Position numbers and translations under genes: made by a program
Source: an uncultured Eubacteriales bacterium
Lineage (GTDB): Bacteria > Bacillota > Clostridia > Christensenellales > Aristaeellaceae
Direction of reading: 5' to 3'
Length of the DNA: 64,000 bases
Assembly: GCA_902781945.1 (NCBI GenBank)
Contig: CACZLE010000006.1
Span: 23,272-87,271, forward strand
Shown: piece by piece, positions 8,097 through 16,137 of the stretch
Layout of the letters: every line of letters starts with the position of its first letter
Numbering within the stretch: the stretch's first letter is position 1
Notes under the pieces: generated by a model
Databases searched by the model: none
The model's input: only the letters and a program-made list of their open reading frames with translations
Told to the model about the DNA's origin: nothing

Positions 8097-9632
8097 ATGA
8101 AGAAATTTCTGATGAGCCTGTGCGCCCTGCTGCTGGCCCTGTCGCTCTGCGGCGCTTGCGCGGAGGACGCTGTGGTATTGACCATGATCGAAACGGTGAC
8201 CGTGGGCCAGCCGGACGCGGTGGAAAACAACGACGAGCTGTTTGACGCCTACGTGGAGGGCCTGTTTTCCGTGTCCAAAAGGCCCAGCAAAGCGCCGCGC
8301 GCCGTGGGGGATCGGCTGACGGGGACCTACGCCCTCTGCTACGGCTTTTTGAAGTCCTCCATTCAGGAGGTGGCCTCGGGCGCCCAGACCAGCACCTCCT
8401 TTACGATCACGGCGGCGGATCTGGGGCTGGAAGGGCAAGCATGGACAGCGGAGGAATTGGGGGTCAAGTCGATCCGGGAGAACGGAGAAGTCACCCAGGA
8501 CGCCAAGGAAAAGATGCTGGCGAAGGCCTGCGATTTAAGATATATGCTGGATGTGCTGCTGGCGGATCTGCCCTATGATCTGTATTGGTATCAAAAGGTC
8601 ATCGGCACCAACCTGAACTACACCATTTCGGTGCTGAACGACGGTACAAATGATAAGCTGTCCTTCGGTTCGGACGGCTATCTTGTATTTAAATTCACGG
8701 TGGCGGAACAGTATGCTGCAAGCACATACGAGACCGATCCCACCCGCATCACCGCCGCCAACGAGGCCGTGGCCCGGGCCCACACCATCGTATCCGCCCA
8801 CGCGGGGGAAAAGGATTATGACAAATTGCACAGCTACCGCCAGGAAATCTGCGATCTGACCTCCTACAACACCCCGGCTTCCCAGACCAGCGGGATGTAC
8901 GGCGATCCCTGGCAGATGGTGTATGTGTTTGACGGCGATCCCGAAACTACCGTGGTGTGCGAGGAATACAGCAAGGCCTTCCAATATCTGTGCGATCTGA
9001 GCACCTTCCGGAACAAGGTGACCAGCTACATCGTCACGGGCTATATGAGCACCGCGGGCGGCTCCGGGGGCAAGCACATGTGGAACATGGTCGCCATGCC
9101 CGACGGCAGCAACTACCTGGTGGACGTGACCAACTGCGATTCGGGCACCGTCGGCGCGCCGGATCAGCTGTTCCTGGCGGGATATACCACTCAGAGCAGC
9201 TATGGGTATACCCTGACGCTGCTCAGCGGCAGCACCATCACCTACGAATTCGGCAGCGACATGAAGAAAATGTATACCGCTGAGGAGCTGGCCATCGCCG
9301 CGGCCAATTACGTGCCGCCCATCGAGGTCCCCGATCCTGCGGACATGACCACCCTGACGCTGCCCGCGGGCCTCGTCACCCTGGAGAGCGCGGCCCTGGA
9401 GGGCGTTGCCGCCCAGCGCATCGTGCTGCCCGCGGGGCTCAGGACCATAGAGAGCCGGGCCTTTGCCGCCTGCCCCAACCTGGTGTATATCAACCTGCCC
9501 GCGGAAATCGAAACCATCGCCGCCGACGCCTTTGCGGACTGCGCGGCGGAGCGGATCTTTGTGGAGTGCGCCGGGGATACGGCGGAAAACGGCATCTTCG
9601 CCACGGAGACGAAGCTGTACGCCATTCCGTGA
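8097..9632 (+). CDS. Secreted transglutaminase-like protease/LRR protein
   Basis: The 511-residue protein starts with a Sec signal peptide (MKKFLMSLCALLLALSL, probable cut after ACA). A transglutaminase-like domain in the middle carries a complete cysteine-protease triad: Cys288 (VVCEEYSKAF), His327 (GGKHMWNMV) and Asp343 (LVDVTNCD). The last 100 residues contain two to three BspA-type leucine-rich repeats (LPAGLRTIESRAFAACPNL). Such proteins are exported and thought to process or bind proteins outside the cell; the target is unknown. It follows nnrD by 19 bases with its own AGGAAAAAGG ribosome binding site. Confidence 0.83.
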   Translation: MKKFLMSLCALLLALSLCGACAEDAVVLTMIETVTVGQPDAVENNDELFDAYVEGLFSVSKRPSKAPRAVGDRLTGTYALCYGFLKSSIQEVASGAQTSTSFTITAADLGLEGQAWTAEELGVKSIRENGEVTQDAKEKMLAKACDLRYMLDVLLADLPYDLYWYQKVIGTNLNYTISVLNDGTNDKLSFGSDGYLVFKFTVAEQYAASTYETDPTRITAANEAVARAHTIVSAHAGEKDYDKLHSYRQEICDLTSYNTPASQTSGMYGDPWQMVYVFDGDPETTVVCEEYSKAFQYLCDLSTFRNKVTSYIVTGYMSTAGGSGGKHMWNMVAMPDGSNYLVDVTNCDSGTVGAPDQLFLAGYTTQSSYGYTLTLLSGSTITYEFGSDMKKMYTAEELAIAAANYVPPIEVPDPADMTTLTLPAGLVTLESAALEGVAAQRIVLPAGLRTIESRAFAACPNLVYINLPAEIETIAADAFADCAAERIFVECAGDTAENGIFATETKLYAIP

Positions 9633-9671
9633 TCGAACTGTACGTTTTATGTTCAAACTGGCCAAATCTGG

Positions 9672-9700
9672 TTGACATTCGGCCAAAAACGATGTAAAAT
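9672..9700 (+). promoter_or_regulatory. Strong predicted promoter of the sugar ABC transporter operon
   Basis: A perfect TTGACA at 9672-9677 and TAAAAT at 9695-9700 are spaced by 17 bases. Two copies of GGCCAAA, 21 bases apart on the same face of the helix, flank the -35 box (9660-9666 and 9681-9687) and could be an operator. Confidence 0.8.
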
Positions 9701-9783
9701 ATGTATAGGCTTTTATAAAGTGATAGGCGTATATTTCCGCCGCCCGGATACATAGGTTTGTAAAGTAAGGGGGCAAAAACGTT

Positions 9784-10764
9784 TTGAAGAAGGATTCCGC
9801 AAAACTGTCCGCTCGGAAAAAGAAGCGTTTTACGCTGGACGACGTTCAGCTGTTTTTCCTGTCCCTGCCCACGGTGATCTGGTATCTGCTGTTCTGCTAT
9901 CTGCCCATGTTCGGCCTGATCATCGCCTTCAAGCAGTACAAGGTGGCCCCGGGCAAGGGCTTCCTGTGGAGCCTGTTCTATAACAGCAAATGGAGCGGCC
10001 TGGAAAACTTCCGCTTCCTCTTTTCCAACAACAAGGCCACCACCATCAACATGTTCCGCAACACCATCGGCTACAATATCATCTTTATCATATTGGGCGT
10101 GGCGCTGCCGGTGACGCTGGCCATCATGATCAGCCACCTGCACAGCCAAAAGGTAGCCAAGGTGACCCAGACGGCCATGTTCCTGCCCCACTTCCTCAGC
10201 TGGGTTGTGGTGGGCTACTTTGTCTACGCCTTCCTGGCCACCGATAACGGCCTGGTAAACCGCACATTGCAAAAGCTGGGGCTCAGCACCGTCAAATGGT
10301 ATCAAAAGGACGCCATCGGGTATTGGCCCGTTTTCCTGGTGTTCCTGCACGTGTGGAAAACCATCGGGTACAGCATGGTGGTGTACCTGTCCTCCATCAA
10401 GGGCATTGACGAAAGCCTGTACGAAGCGGCCATGATCGACGGCGCCACCAAGTGGCAGCAGACCAAGTACATCACCCTGCCCATGCTCAAAACCATCATG
10501 ATCATTATGTTCATCATGGCCGTGGGCAAGATCTTCAATTCCGATTTCGGCCTGTTCTACCGCACCACCCGCAACTCCAACTCTCTTACCAGCATTTTCC
10601 TGACGCTGGACGTATATGTATATAACGCCATGTTCAATAACAAGCGTCCGGTGTACGGCTACATTTCCGCCGCGGGCTTCCTGCAGTCGGTGCTGGGGTG
10701 CATCACCATGCTGGTGGCCAACGGCATCGTGCGCAAGCTGGATAACGAAAGCGCCCTGTTCTGA
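9784..10764 (+). CDS. Sugar ABC transporter permease, LplB type
   Basis: The 326-residue protein is an inner-membrane permease of the CUT1 family with about six helices. The conserved cytoplasmic EAA loop, which docks the ATPase, reads YEAAMIDGATKWQ. It uses a TTG start with AAGGGGG 10 bases upstream. It forms an operon with the second permease (18-base gap) and the binding protein at 11889. No ATPase gene is present, as is usual for this Bacillota subgroup, in which a shared MsmK-like ATPase serves several transporters. The likely cargo is an oligosaccharide; the exact sugar is unknown. Confidence 0.92.
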   Translation: MKKDSAKLSARKKKRFTLDDVQLFFLSLPTVIWYLLFCYLPMFGLIIAFKQYKVAPGKGFLWSLFYNSKWSGLENFRFLFSNNKATTINMFRNTIGYNIIFIILGVALPVTLAIMISHLHSQKVAKVTQTAMFLPHFLSWVVVGYFVYAFLATDNGLVNRTLQKLGLSTVKWYQKDAIGYWPVFLVFLHVWKTIGYSMVVYLSSIKGIDESLYEAAMIDGATKWQQTKYITLPMLKTIMIIMFIMAVGKIFNSDFGLFYRTTRNSNSLTSIFLTLDVYVYNAMFNNKRPVYGYISAAGFLQSVLGCITMLVANGIVRKLDNESALF

Positions 10765-10782
10765 GGAAAGGAGGAAAAGAGC

Positions 10783-11745
10783 ATGTCGGCAAAGGTTGAA
10801 AACAAAGCCCTCCGGCGCGGGACCGGAAGCGGCATGGAGCGGTTCAACGCCATCCGTCCCGGCACCAACGTGGCATACAGCGCGATGTTCATTTTCCTGG
10901 CTTTCCTGTGCATCGTCCCGGTTATCTTCGTCATCATCATTTCCTTCTCCTCGGAGAATTCCATCGGCAAGGTGGGTTACAGCTTCCATCCCATGGAGTG
11001 GTCCGCCGAGGCCTATCGCTATGTGTGGAACATCAAGGGCCGCAACGGCATTCCCGTGGTGGTCACCGCCTTCTTTACCTCCATCGGCATCACGGTGGTG
11101 GGCACGATGGTGGGCCTGGTGCTCATTTCCACCATGGGCTACGTGCTGTCTCGCCGCAATTTCAAGCTGCGCGGCATCTATACCACGCTGATTTTCATTC
11201 CCATGATCTTTAACGGCGGCCTCCTGTCCACCTACGTGGTCAACACCCAGCTGCTGGGCCTGCGCAATACCTACTGGGCCATCATCCTGCCCCTGGCCTG
11301 CTCGTCCTTCTATGTGATCATCATGCGCACCTTCTTCCAGACCACGGTGCCCGACGAGATCATCGAGTCCGGCAAGGTGGACGGCGCCAGCCAGCTGCGC
11401 ATCTTCGTGCAGCTGGTGCTGCCCATCTCCCTGCCCGCCCTGGCCACCATCGCGCTGTTCCTCACCTTCGCCTACTGGAACGACTGGTATCAGGCCAGCC
11501 TGTATATTGAAACCAGCCGCCGCGACCTGTATCCCCTGCAATACGTGCTGGTGAACATCGAGCAGAACATCGCCTACCTGACCAACAACGAGGGCAACAT
11601 GTCCGCCGACAGCAGCAATGTGCTGCCCAGCGAGACCATGCGCATGGCCATCGTGGTCATCGCGGTGGTGCCCATTATGTTCTCCTATCCCTTCTTCCAG
11701 AAATACTTCATTTCCGGTCTGACGATAGGTGCCGTGAAGGGGTAA
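10783..11745 (+). CDS. Carbohydrate ABC transporter permease, YtcP type
   Basis: This is the second half of the membrane channel, 320 residues with about six helices. It carries the large extracytoplasmic segment and the EAA-like loop IIESGKVDGASQLRIF expected for the YtcP branch. Its ribosome binding site is AAAGGAGGAAAAG. A long hairpin lies directly behind the stop codon, between this gene and the binding-protein gene. Confidence 0.92.
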   Translation: MSAKVENKALRRGTGSGMERFNAIRPGTNVAYSAMFIFLAFLCIVPVIFVIIISFSSENSIGKVGYSFHPMEWSAEAYRYVWNIKGRNGIPVVVTAFFTSIGITVVGTMVGLVLISTMGYVLSRRNFKLRGIYTTLIFIPMIFNGGLLSTYVVNTQLLGLRNTYWAIILPLACSSFYVIIMRTFFQTTVPDEIIESGKVDGASQLRIFVQLVLPISLPALATIALFLTFAYWNDWYQASLYIETSRRDLYPLQYVLVNIEQNIAYLTNNEGNMSADSSNVLPSETMRMAIVVIAVVPIMFSYPFFQKYFISGLTIGAVKG

Positions 11746-11786
11746 AAATCCGTTTTCCTCCTGTGGAGGAAATAAAACGGATTTTT
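11744..11786 (+). terminator. Intra-operon hairpin between permease and binding-protein genes
   Basis: The arms AAAAATCCGTTTT (11744-11756) and AAAACGGATTTTT (11774-11786) enclose a second CCTCC/GGAGG stem. The distal arm ends in five T. It can act as a partial terminator or as a 3' stabiliser that sets different levels of permease and binding protein. Confidence 0.6.
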
Positions 11787-11888
11787 ACAGAGCGGACCCA
11801 GGAAGGCCTGTCCGCGACAATGCGGGCGACCGAACAGAATTTGAACGGACACGTCCGTTTCAAATAAATTAATAAGGAGGAACCCCAC

Positions 11889-13334
11889 ATGAAGAAAATC
11901 CTTGCTCTGGCTCTGGCGCTCATGATGGCGCTGTCTCTGGCGCCCATGGCCCTGGCCGACGAACCCGTGCATCTGGTTTGGTGGATGGGCTGCTCTGCGG
12001 AAGCTCCCATTGACTGGCCCGAAGTGGAAGCTGCTCTGAACGAGTACAGCGCTGAGAAGATCGGTGTCACCTGCGAGTTCAAGTACATGACCGCCGACCA
12101 GATCTCCCGCGCCATGGAAACCGGCGAGTACTTCGACATCTGCTTCACCTGCGACTGGTACAACGACTATGCCACCAACGTTGCCAACGGCATGTTCCTG
12201 GACATCGCTGAGAAGCTGAACGACTTCCCCGCCCTGAAGAATTCCGTCATCGACGCCGCTTGGGCCGCCATGGATACCGAGGGCAAGATCTATGCCATCC
12301 CCCACATGAAGGATATCGGCATGGAAATCTTCTGGATCATCGACAGCGACTACTACCTCAACCAGAAGGGTCTGGAAAAGGACCTGTATATCAGCTTCGA
12401 CGGCATCGAAAAGTACTTCGAGATGTACAAGGCTGATCATCCCGACGATTATCCCTTCAAGATGTCCAAGAGCGGCCTGACCTCCTGGGAGAACTGCACC
12501 GCTGACTGGATCAACGAGGACTATCTGGTTGGTCTGGACTGGGAAGCCCAGGGCACCGAAGAGGCCACCAAGGTCAAGAGCGCGCTGGATATCCCCGGTT
12601 GGGTGAACCGCCTCAAGACCCTGCACAGCTGGTATGAGAAGGGCTACATCAATCAGGATGCCGCCGTCACCGAGTCCATGCCCCGCGCCCAGGCTGGCGT
12701 GGTGCAGTCCGGCCAGGGCTGGTTTGGCGCTGAGACCGTGTGGGCCAACGCCATCAAGAAGCCCGTCTACATCTCCCGCTTCGAGGGCCCCTACATGAAC
12801 ACCTACTCCATCCGCGGCTCCATGACCGCCGTGAGCAGCTTCACCGAGCATGCTGACGAGGCCCTGAAGCTCATCGAAATGATGAACACCGACGAATGGT
12901 ATCGCACCACCGCCCGTTACGGCATCGAAGGCAAGCACTACAACATGGTGGATGGCACCGCCGTCAAGACCGAGCTGGGCGCCAACAACATGAGCCTGTG
13001 GGCCTACACCCAGGGCCACTACACCGTGGGCCCCGTGGAGGCTTCTCCCTTCCCCGAGGTTCCTGCTGATCCCGATCAGTGGACCAAGGTGTTTGAGGGC
13101 TATGCCGATGCCACCGTTTCCGCCATCATGGGCTTCACCCCCAACCTGGATCCCGTCATGAACGAGTGCCTGGCCATCTCCAGCATCTGGCAGGAGTACA
13201 AGGCTGAGCTGATCACCGGTACCTCCGATCCCGACGTGGTGCTGCCCGAAGTGCGCGCCCGTATGGAAGAGGCTGGTCTGCAGACTGTGATCGACGAGCT
13301 GCAGGCGCAGGTGGATGCCTTCCTGGCCAAATAA
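11889..13334 (+). CDS. Extracellular sugar-binding protein, LipO/DUF3502 type
   Basis: The 481-residue solute-binding protein captures the substrate for the two permeases upstream. It begins with a clear signal peptide (MKKILALALALMMALSL, cut after ALA). The tail, from about residue 385, matches the DUF3502 domain found in LipO binding proteins. Unusually, the signal lacks a lipobox cysteine, so the mature protein would be released or held by other means rather than lipid-anchored as is normal in Gram-positives. A strong AAGGAGG ribosome binding site and low-variance, highly biased codons suggest heavy expression. A perfect terminator follows. Confidence 0.9.
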   Translation: MKKILALALALMMALSLAPMALADEPVHLVWWMGCSAEAPIDWPEVEAALNEYSAEKIGVTCEFKYMTADQISRAMETGEYFDICFTCDWYNDYATNVANGMFLDIAEKLNDFPALKNSVIDAAWAAMDTEGKIYAIPHMKDIGMEIFWIIDSDYYLNQKGLEKDLYISFDGIEKYFEMYKADHPDDYPFKMSKSGLTSWENCTADWINEDYLVGLDWEAQGTEEATKVKSALDIPGWVNRLKTLHSWYEKGYINQDAAVTESMPRAQAGVVQSGQGWFGAETVWANAIKKPVYISRFEGPYMNTYSIRGSMTAVSSFTEHADEALKLIEMMNTDEWYRTTARYGIEGKHYNMVDGTAVKTELGANNMSLWAYTQGHYTVGPVEASPFPEVPADPDQWTKVFEGYADATVSAIMGFTPNLDPVMNECLAISSIWQEYKAELITGTSDPDVVLPEVRARMEEAGLQTVIDELQAQVDAFLAK

Positions 13335-13352
13335 GCAAATTGCAACCCCTTC

Positions 13353-13385
13353 GGGGCCGTTTCTCCGGAAACGGCCCCCTTTTTA
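13353..13385 (+). terminator. Rho-independent terminator of the ABC transporter operon
   Basis: A perfect 11-base-pair stem GGGGCCGTTTC/GAAACGGCCCC encloses a TCCG tetraloop and is followed by CTTTTTAT. Confidence 0.92.
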
Positions 13386-13397
13386 TGGAGGCAGGAT

Positions 13398-13988
13398 ATG
13401 GAATTGATCATCGCCACCAACAACGCCGGCAAGGTGCGCGAATATAAAGAAATCCTGACGCCCCTGGGCTATCAGGTGTTTTCGCAGAGCGAAAAGGGCG
13501 TCCACCTGGAGGTGGAGGAGACCGGAAAGACCTTCCAGGAAAACGCCCTGCTCAAAGCCCGGGCCGTCTATGATATCGCCCATTGCCCCGTGCTGGCGGA
13601 CGACAGCGGCCTGGAGGTAGCGGCCCTGGGCGGCGAACCCGGCATCTATTCCGCCCGATATAAGGGCCTCGCCACCGAGCATTCGCGGCGCATGGCCATA
13701 TTGGACGGCCTGCGGGACAAGCCTGATCGCTCCGCCCGCTTCATCTGCTGCATCTGCTATCTGGACGCCGACGGCCAGCCTCACCTGTTCACCGGCGTGT
13801 GGCCCGGCCACATCGCCCTCCAGGAAGAAGGGAGCAACGGCTTTGGCTACGATCCCATCTTCATCGCCGAGGACGCCGATGGCCGCACCACCGCCAGTCT
13901 GCCCCTGGCCTTCAAGGAGACCCACTCCCATCGGGCCAGGGCGGTGGGGATGCTGATGGCGTGGATGGGAAGAGAGAAAGGGCGTTGA
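13398..13988 (+). CDS. rdgB: RdgB/HAM1 non-canonical purine NTP pyrophosphatase
   Basis: The 196-residue enzyme hydrolyses ITP, dITP and XTP to their monophosphates and keeps deaminated purines out of DNA and RNA. Family signatures are intact: IIATNNAGKVREY at the N terminus, LADDSGLEVAALGG, GIYSARYKG and GFGYDPIF. The start at 13398 has GGAGGCAGG upstream. It is separated from the ABC operon by a strong terminator, although its ribosome binding site begins within a few bases of that hairpin. Confidence 0.95.
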   Translation: MELIIATNNAGKVREYKEILTPLGYQVFSQSEKGVHLEVEETGKTFQENALLKARAVYDIAHCPVLADDSGLEVAALGGEPGIYSARYKGLATEHSRRMAILDGLRDKPDRSARFICCICYLDADGQPHLFTGVWPGHIALQEEGSNGFGYDPIFIAEDADGRTTASLPLAFKETHSHRARAVGMLMAWMGREKGR

Positions 13989-14060
13989 AAGCAGAAACTG
14001 GCGGAGGAGAACGCCTCCGTCGTATCCTTTCCCCGTCAAATTTCTGTTTATCGAAAGCAT
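13989..14060. repeat. Short inverted-repeat element, copy of a dispersed family
   Basis: The left arm AAGCAGAAACTGGCGG (13989 onward) and the right arm CCCCGTCAAATTTCTGTTT (about 14033-14051) are imperfect inverted copies. The same arms bound the element at 43146-43556. Confidence 0.6.
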
Positions 14061-14073
14061 GAAAGGTGATACC

Positions 14074-15219
14074 ATGACCAAGCACACCGTGTATAGCGGC
14101 ATTGACCGCCTGGATACCGTGGCGGCACAGCTCCGGGGCAAGCGGCTGGGGCTGATGACCAATCAGACCGGCATGGACCGGCATTTCCGCAGCAGCATCG
14201 ATCTGCTGCATGCGCAGTTTGATTTGACCGCCCTGTTTGCGGTGGAGCACGGCATCCGGGGGGACGTGCAGGCGGGGGCGGCCTATGAGACTGCGCCTGA
14301 CCCGGCCACCGGCGTGCCGGTATACGCGGTGTACGGCAAGACCCATCGGCTCACCCCTGAGATGCTGGACGCTTTCGACGTATTCTGCTTTGACATGCAG
14401 GATGTGGGCGCGCGGTTTTACACCTATCTTTACGCCCTGTCCTTCGCCATGGAGGAGTGCGCCCGGGCGGGCAAGCCCGTGGTGGTCTTTGACCGGATCA
14501 ATCCCCTGGGCGGCGAGCGGGTGGAGGGCCCGGTGCTGGACCCGCGCTTCGCCAGCTATGTGGGCATGTATCCCCTGCCCACGCGGTACGGCCTGACCAT
14601 TGGGGAATACGCCCTGTGGGTGCGGCGGCATCTGGGGCTGGATCTGGACCTCACCGTGGTGCCTCTGGCGGGCTGGCAGCGAGGATTCTATCTGGACGAT
14701 ACCGACCTGCCCTGGGTGGCCCCTTCACCCAACTGCGCCACGCTGCACGCGGCCCTGTGCTATATCGGCTCCTGCGTGTTTGAGGGCACCAACCTGTCCG
14801 AGGGCCGGGGCACCACCCTGCCCTTCGAGTATATCGGCGCGCCCTTCATCGACGCCGCCCGGCTGGAAGAGCGCATGTCCGCCCATGATCTGCCCGGCCT
14901 GCATTTCCGCGCCGCCCACTTTACGCCTACCTTTTCCAAGCACGCGGGCACGCCCTGCCACGGCGTGCAGATGCACATTACGCACCGTGACCGCGCCGAG
15001 GCGGTGGAAGGCGCGCTGACGCTGCTGGACGAGGTCCGGGCGCTCTATCCCCGGGATTTTGCCTGGCACCAGAACACCCCGGATACGTACTTTATCGATA
15101 AGCTGCTGGGCACCGACGCCTATCGCCTGGGCCGGTATGACGCCCGCTCCCTGCTGGCCGCCCACCGCGACGCGCGGCAGGCGTTCCTGGAGGATCGGCG
15201 GGAAATCATGCTGTACTGA
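14074..15219 (+). CDS. namZ: DUF1343 exo-beta-N-acetylmuramidase (NamZ-like)
   Basis: The 381-residue protein matches the DUF1343 family. Its characterised member NamZ of Bacillus subtilis removes terminal N-acetylmuramic acid from peptidoglycan fragments (GH171). Hallmarks visible are LMTNQTG near residue 28, AVEHGIRGDVQAG, FDMQDVGARFYTYL, VFDRINPLGG, and SEGRGTTLPFE. I chose ATG 14074 because AAAGGTG lies 5 bases upstream; an ATG at 14059 lacks a ribosome binding site. No signal peptide is visible, so it may act on recycled, imported fragments. A perfect hairpin follows at 15278. Confidence 0.9.
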   Translation: MTKHTVYSGIDRLDTVAAQLRGKRLGLMTNQTGMDRHFRSSIDLLHAQFDLTALFAVEHGIRGDVQAGAAYETAPDPATGVPVYAVYGKTHRLTPEMLDAFDVFCFDMQDVGARFYTYLYALSFAMEECARAGKPVVVFDRINPLGGERVEGPVLDPRFASYVGMYPLPTRYGLTIGEYALWVRRHLGLDLDLTVVPLAGWQRGFYLDDTDLPWVAPSPNCATLHAALCYIGSCVFEGTNLSEGRGTTLPFEYIGAPFIDAARLEERMSAHDLPGLHFRAAHFTPTFSKHAGTPCHGVQMHITHRDRAEAVEGALTLLDEVRALYPRDFAWHQNTPDTYFIDKLLGTDAYRLGRYDARSLLAAHRDARQAFLEDRREIMLY

Positions 15220-15249
15220 GGCTGTGATTTTTCTGCCTTGGATGGGGAA

Positions 15250-15352
15250 ACAGAAATTTGAAAATTAGTTACTATTAGATCCTGCTGGCCTTCGGCCAGC
15301 AGGATCTTTGGGTGACTATATTCATTCCCTGTCAAATTTACGTTTGCGTATG
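15250..15352. repeat. Degenerate copy of the dispersed AAACAGAAATTTGA repeat
   Basis: AAACAGAAATTTGAAAAT (15248-15265) and TCAAATTTACGTTTG (about 15335-15349) form imperfect inverted arms around the terminator hairpin at 15278-15306. They resemble the arms at 13989 and 43146. Confidence 0.5.
15278..15309 (+). terminator. Terminator after namZ
   Basis: The perfect 13-base arms GATCCTGCTGGCC/GGCCAGCAGGATC flank a TTC loop and are followed by TTT. Confidence 0.75.
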
Positions 15353-15394
15353 TTTTCAATCAGGATTCAGTATGAATATCAGTCAGGATAGAAG

Positions 15395-15436
15395 GCCGTC
15401 AATCCACAGATTTCTCTATCGATTGGCGGCTTTTTT
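15395..15436 (+). terminator. Second terminator-like hairpin upstream of the TetR gene
   Basis: GCCGTCAATC (15395-15404) pairs with GATTGGCGGC (15421-15430) and is followed by six T. It insulates the regulator gene from read-through. Confidence 0.7.
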
Positions 15437-15481
15437 ATATTTTTTGCATTTTGTTATCATCTTCGGTTTCATCAGCGCATC

Positions 15482-15510
15482 TTGACAGAGCATGTGCCTT
15501 GTTATATAAT
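15482..15510 (+). promoter_or_regulatory. Consensus sigma-A promoter of the tetR-CPBP operon
   Basis: A perfect TTGACA (15482-15487) and a perfect TATAAT (15505-15510) are separated by 17 bases. Transcription should start near 15517, inside the palindrome that follows. Confidence 0.9.
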
Positions 15511-15512
15511 CG

Positions 15513-15526
15513 TTGTTACATAACAA
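15513..15526. promoter_or_regulatory. Probable TetR autoregulatory operator
   Basis: TTGTTA-CA-TAACAA is a perfect palindrome overlapping the predicted transcription start. Extra half-sites flank it (TTGTTA at 15500-15505, TTATTG at about 15530). This placement is typical of repressor binding sites of TetR proteins on their own promoter. Confidence 0.7.
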
Positions 15527-15552
15527 ATGTTATTGATTGGAGGTGCTTTTCC

Positions 15553-16137
15553 ATTCCGCCCAAAACGAAAATAACCCGGGAGATGATCATAGAGGCTGCC
15601 GCGGCGGTGGCCCGGGAAAAAGGCTATGAGCAGATCAACGCGCGGACGGTGGCGCAGCGCCTGCGATGCTCCACGCAGCCGGTGATGTACCATTTTGCCA
15701 CCATCGACAGCCTGAAGCAGGCGGCTTATGGGCTGGTGGACCGGCAGCACACGGCGTATCTGATGGATACGCGGGACGGCCAGGACCCGATCCTGGGGAT
15801 CGGGCTGAATTACATCCGCTTTGCGGTGGAGGAGCCGCGGCTGTTCCGCTTTCTGTTCCAGTCCGGTTACGCCCGGGAGCATAACCTTATGGACATGATC
15901 GACTCCGAGGAATTGCTGCCGGTCCTCTCCGCCATGGAGGAAGGCACGGGGCTGGACAGACAAAAGACGAAGGATGTGTTTTTGCACGTGGCGCTGTTTG
16001 CCCATGGATACGCGAGCATCATCGCAAACAACGCGCTGGAATTCGACGAGGCGTTGATCGCCGGGCATCTGGAGCGCGCGTGGAACGGGGCGCTCTATGC
16101 CGCTATGCAGGAGGGGAACGATGAAAAAACTGTATGA
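15553..16137 (+). CDS. TetR/AcrR-family regulator with apparent ATT start codon
   Basis: The 194-residue protein has a TetR helix-turn-helix at its N terminus (ARTVAQRLRCSTQPVMYHF) and a helical ligand-binding C-terminal domain. GGAGGTG at 15539-15545 sits 7 bases ahead of ATT CCG CCC AAA ACG, giving the usual family N terminus MPPKTKITREMI. No ATG, GTG or TTG lies in frame between the predicted transcription start (about 15517) and this site; the first in-frame ATG (15582) would remove conserved residues. It overlaps the CPBP gene by 17 bases and very likely represses its own promoter. Confidence 0.88.
   Translation: MPPKTKITREMIIEAAAAVAREKGYEQINARTVAQRLRCSTQPVMYHFATIDSLKQAAYGLVDRQHTAYLMDTRDGQDPILGIGLNYIRFAVEEPRLFRFLFQSGYAREHNLMDMIDSEELLPVLSAMEEGTGLDRQKTKDVFLHVALFAHGYASIIANNALEFDEALIAGHLERAWNGALYAAMQEGNDEKTV

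Noticed and set aside
9784..13334. Missing ATPase as a sign that the ABC transporter is broken
   Set aside because: Transporters of the LplB/YtcP/LipO type are routinely encoded without an ATPase and use a shared one.
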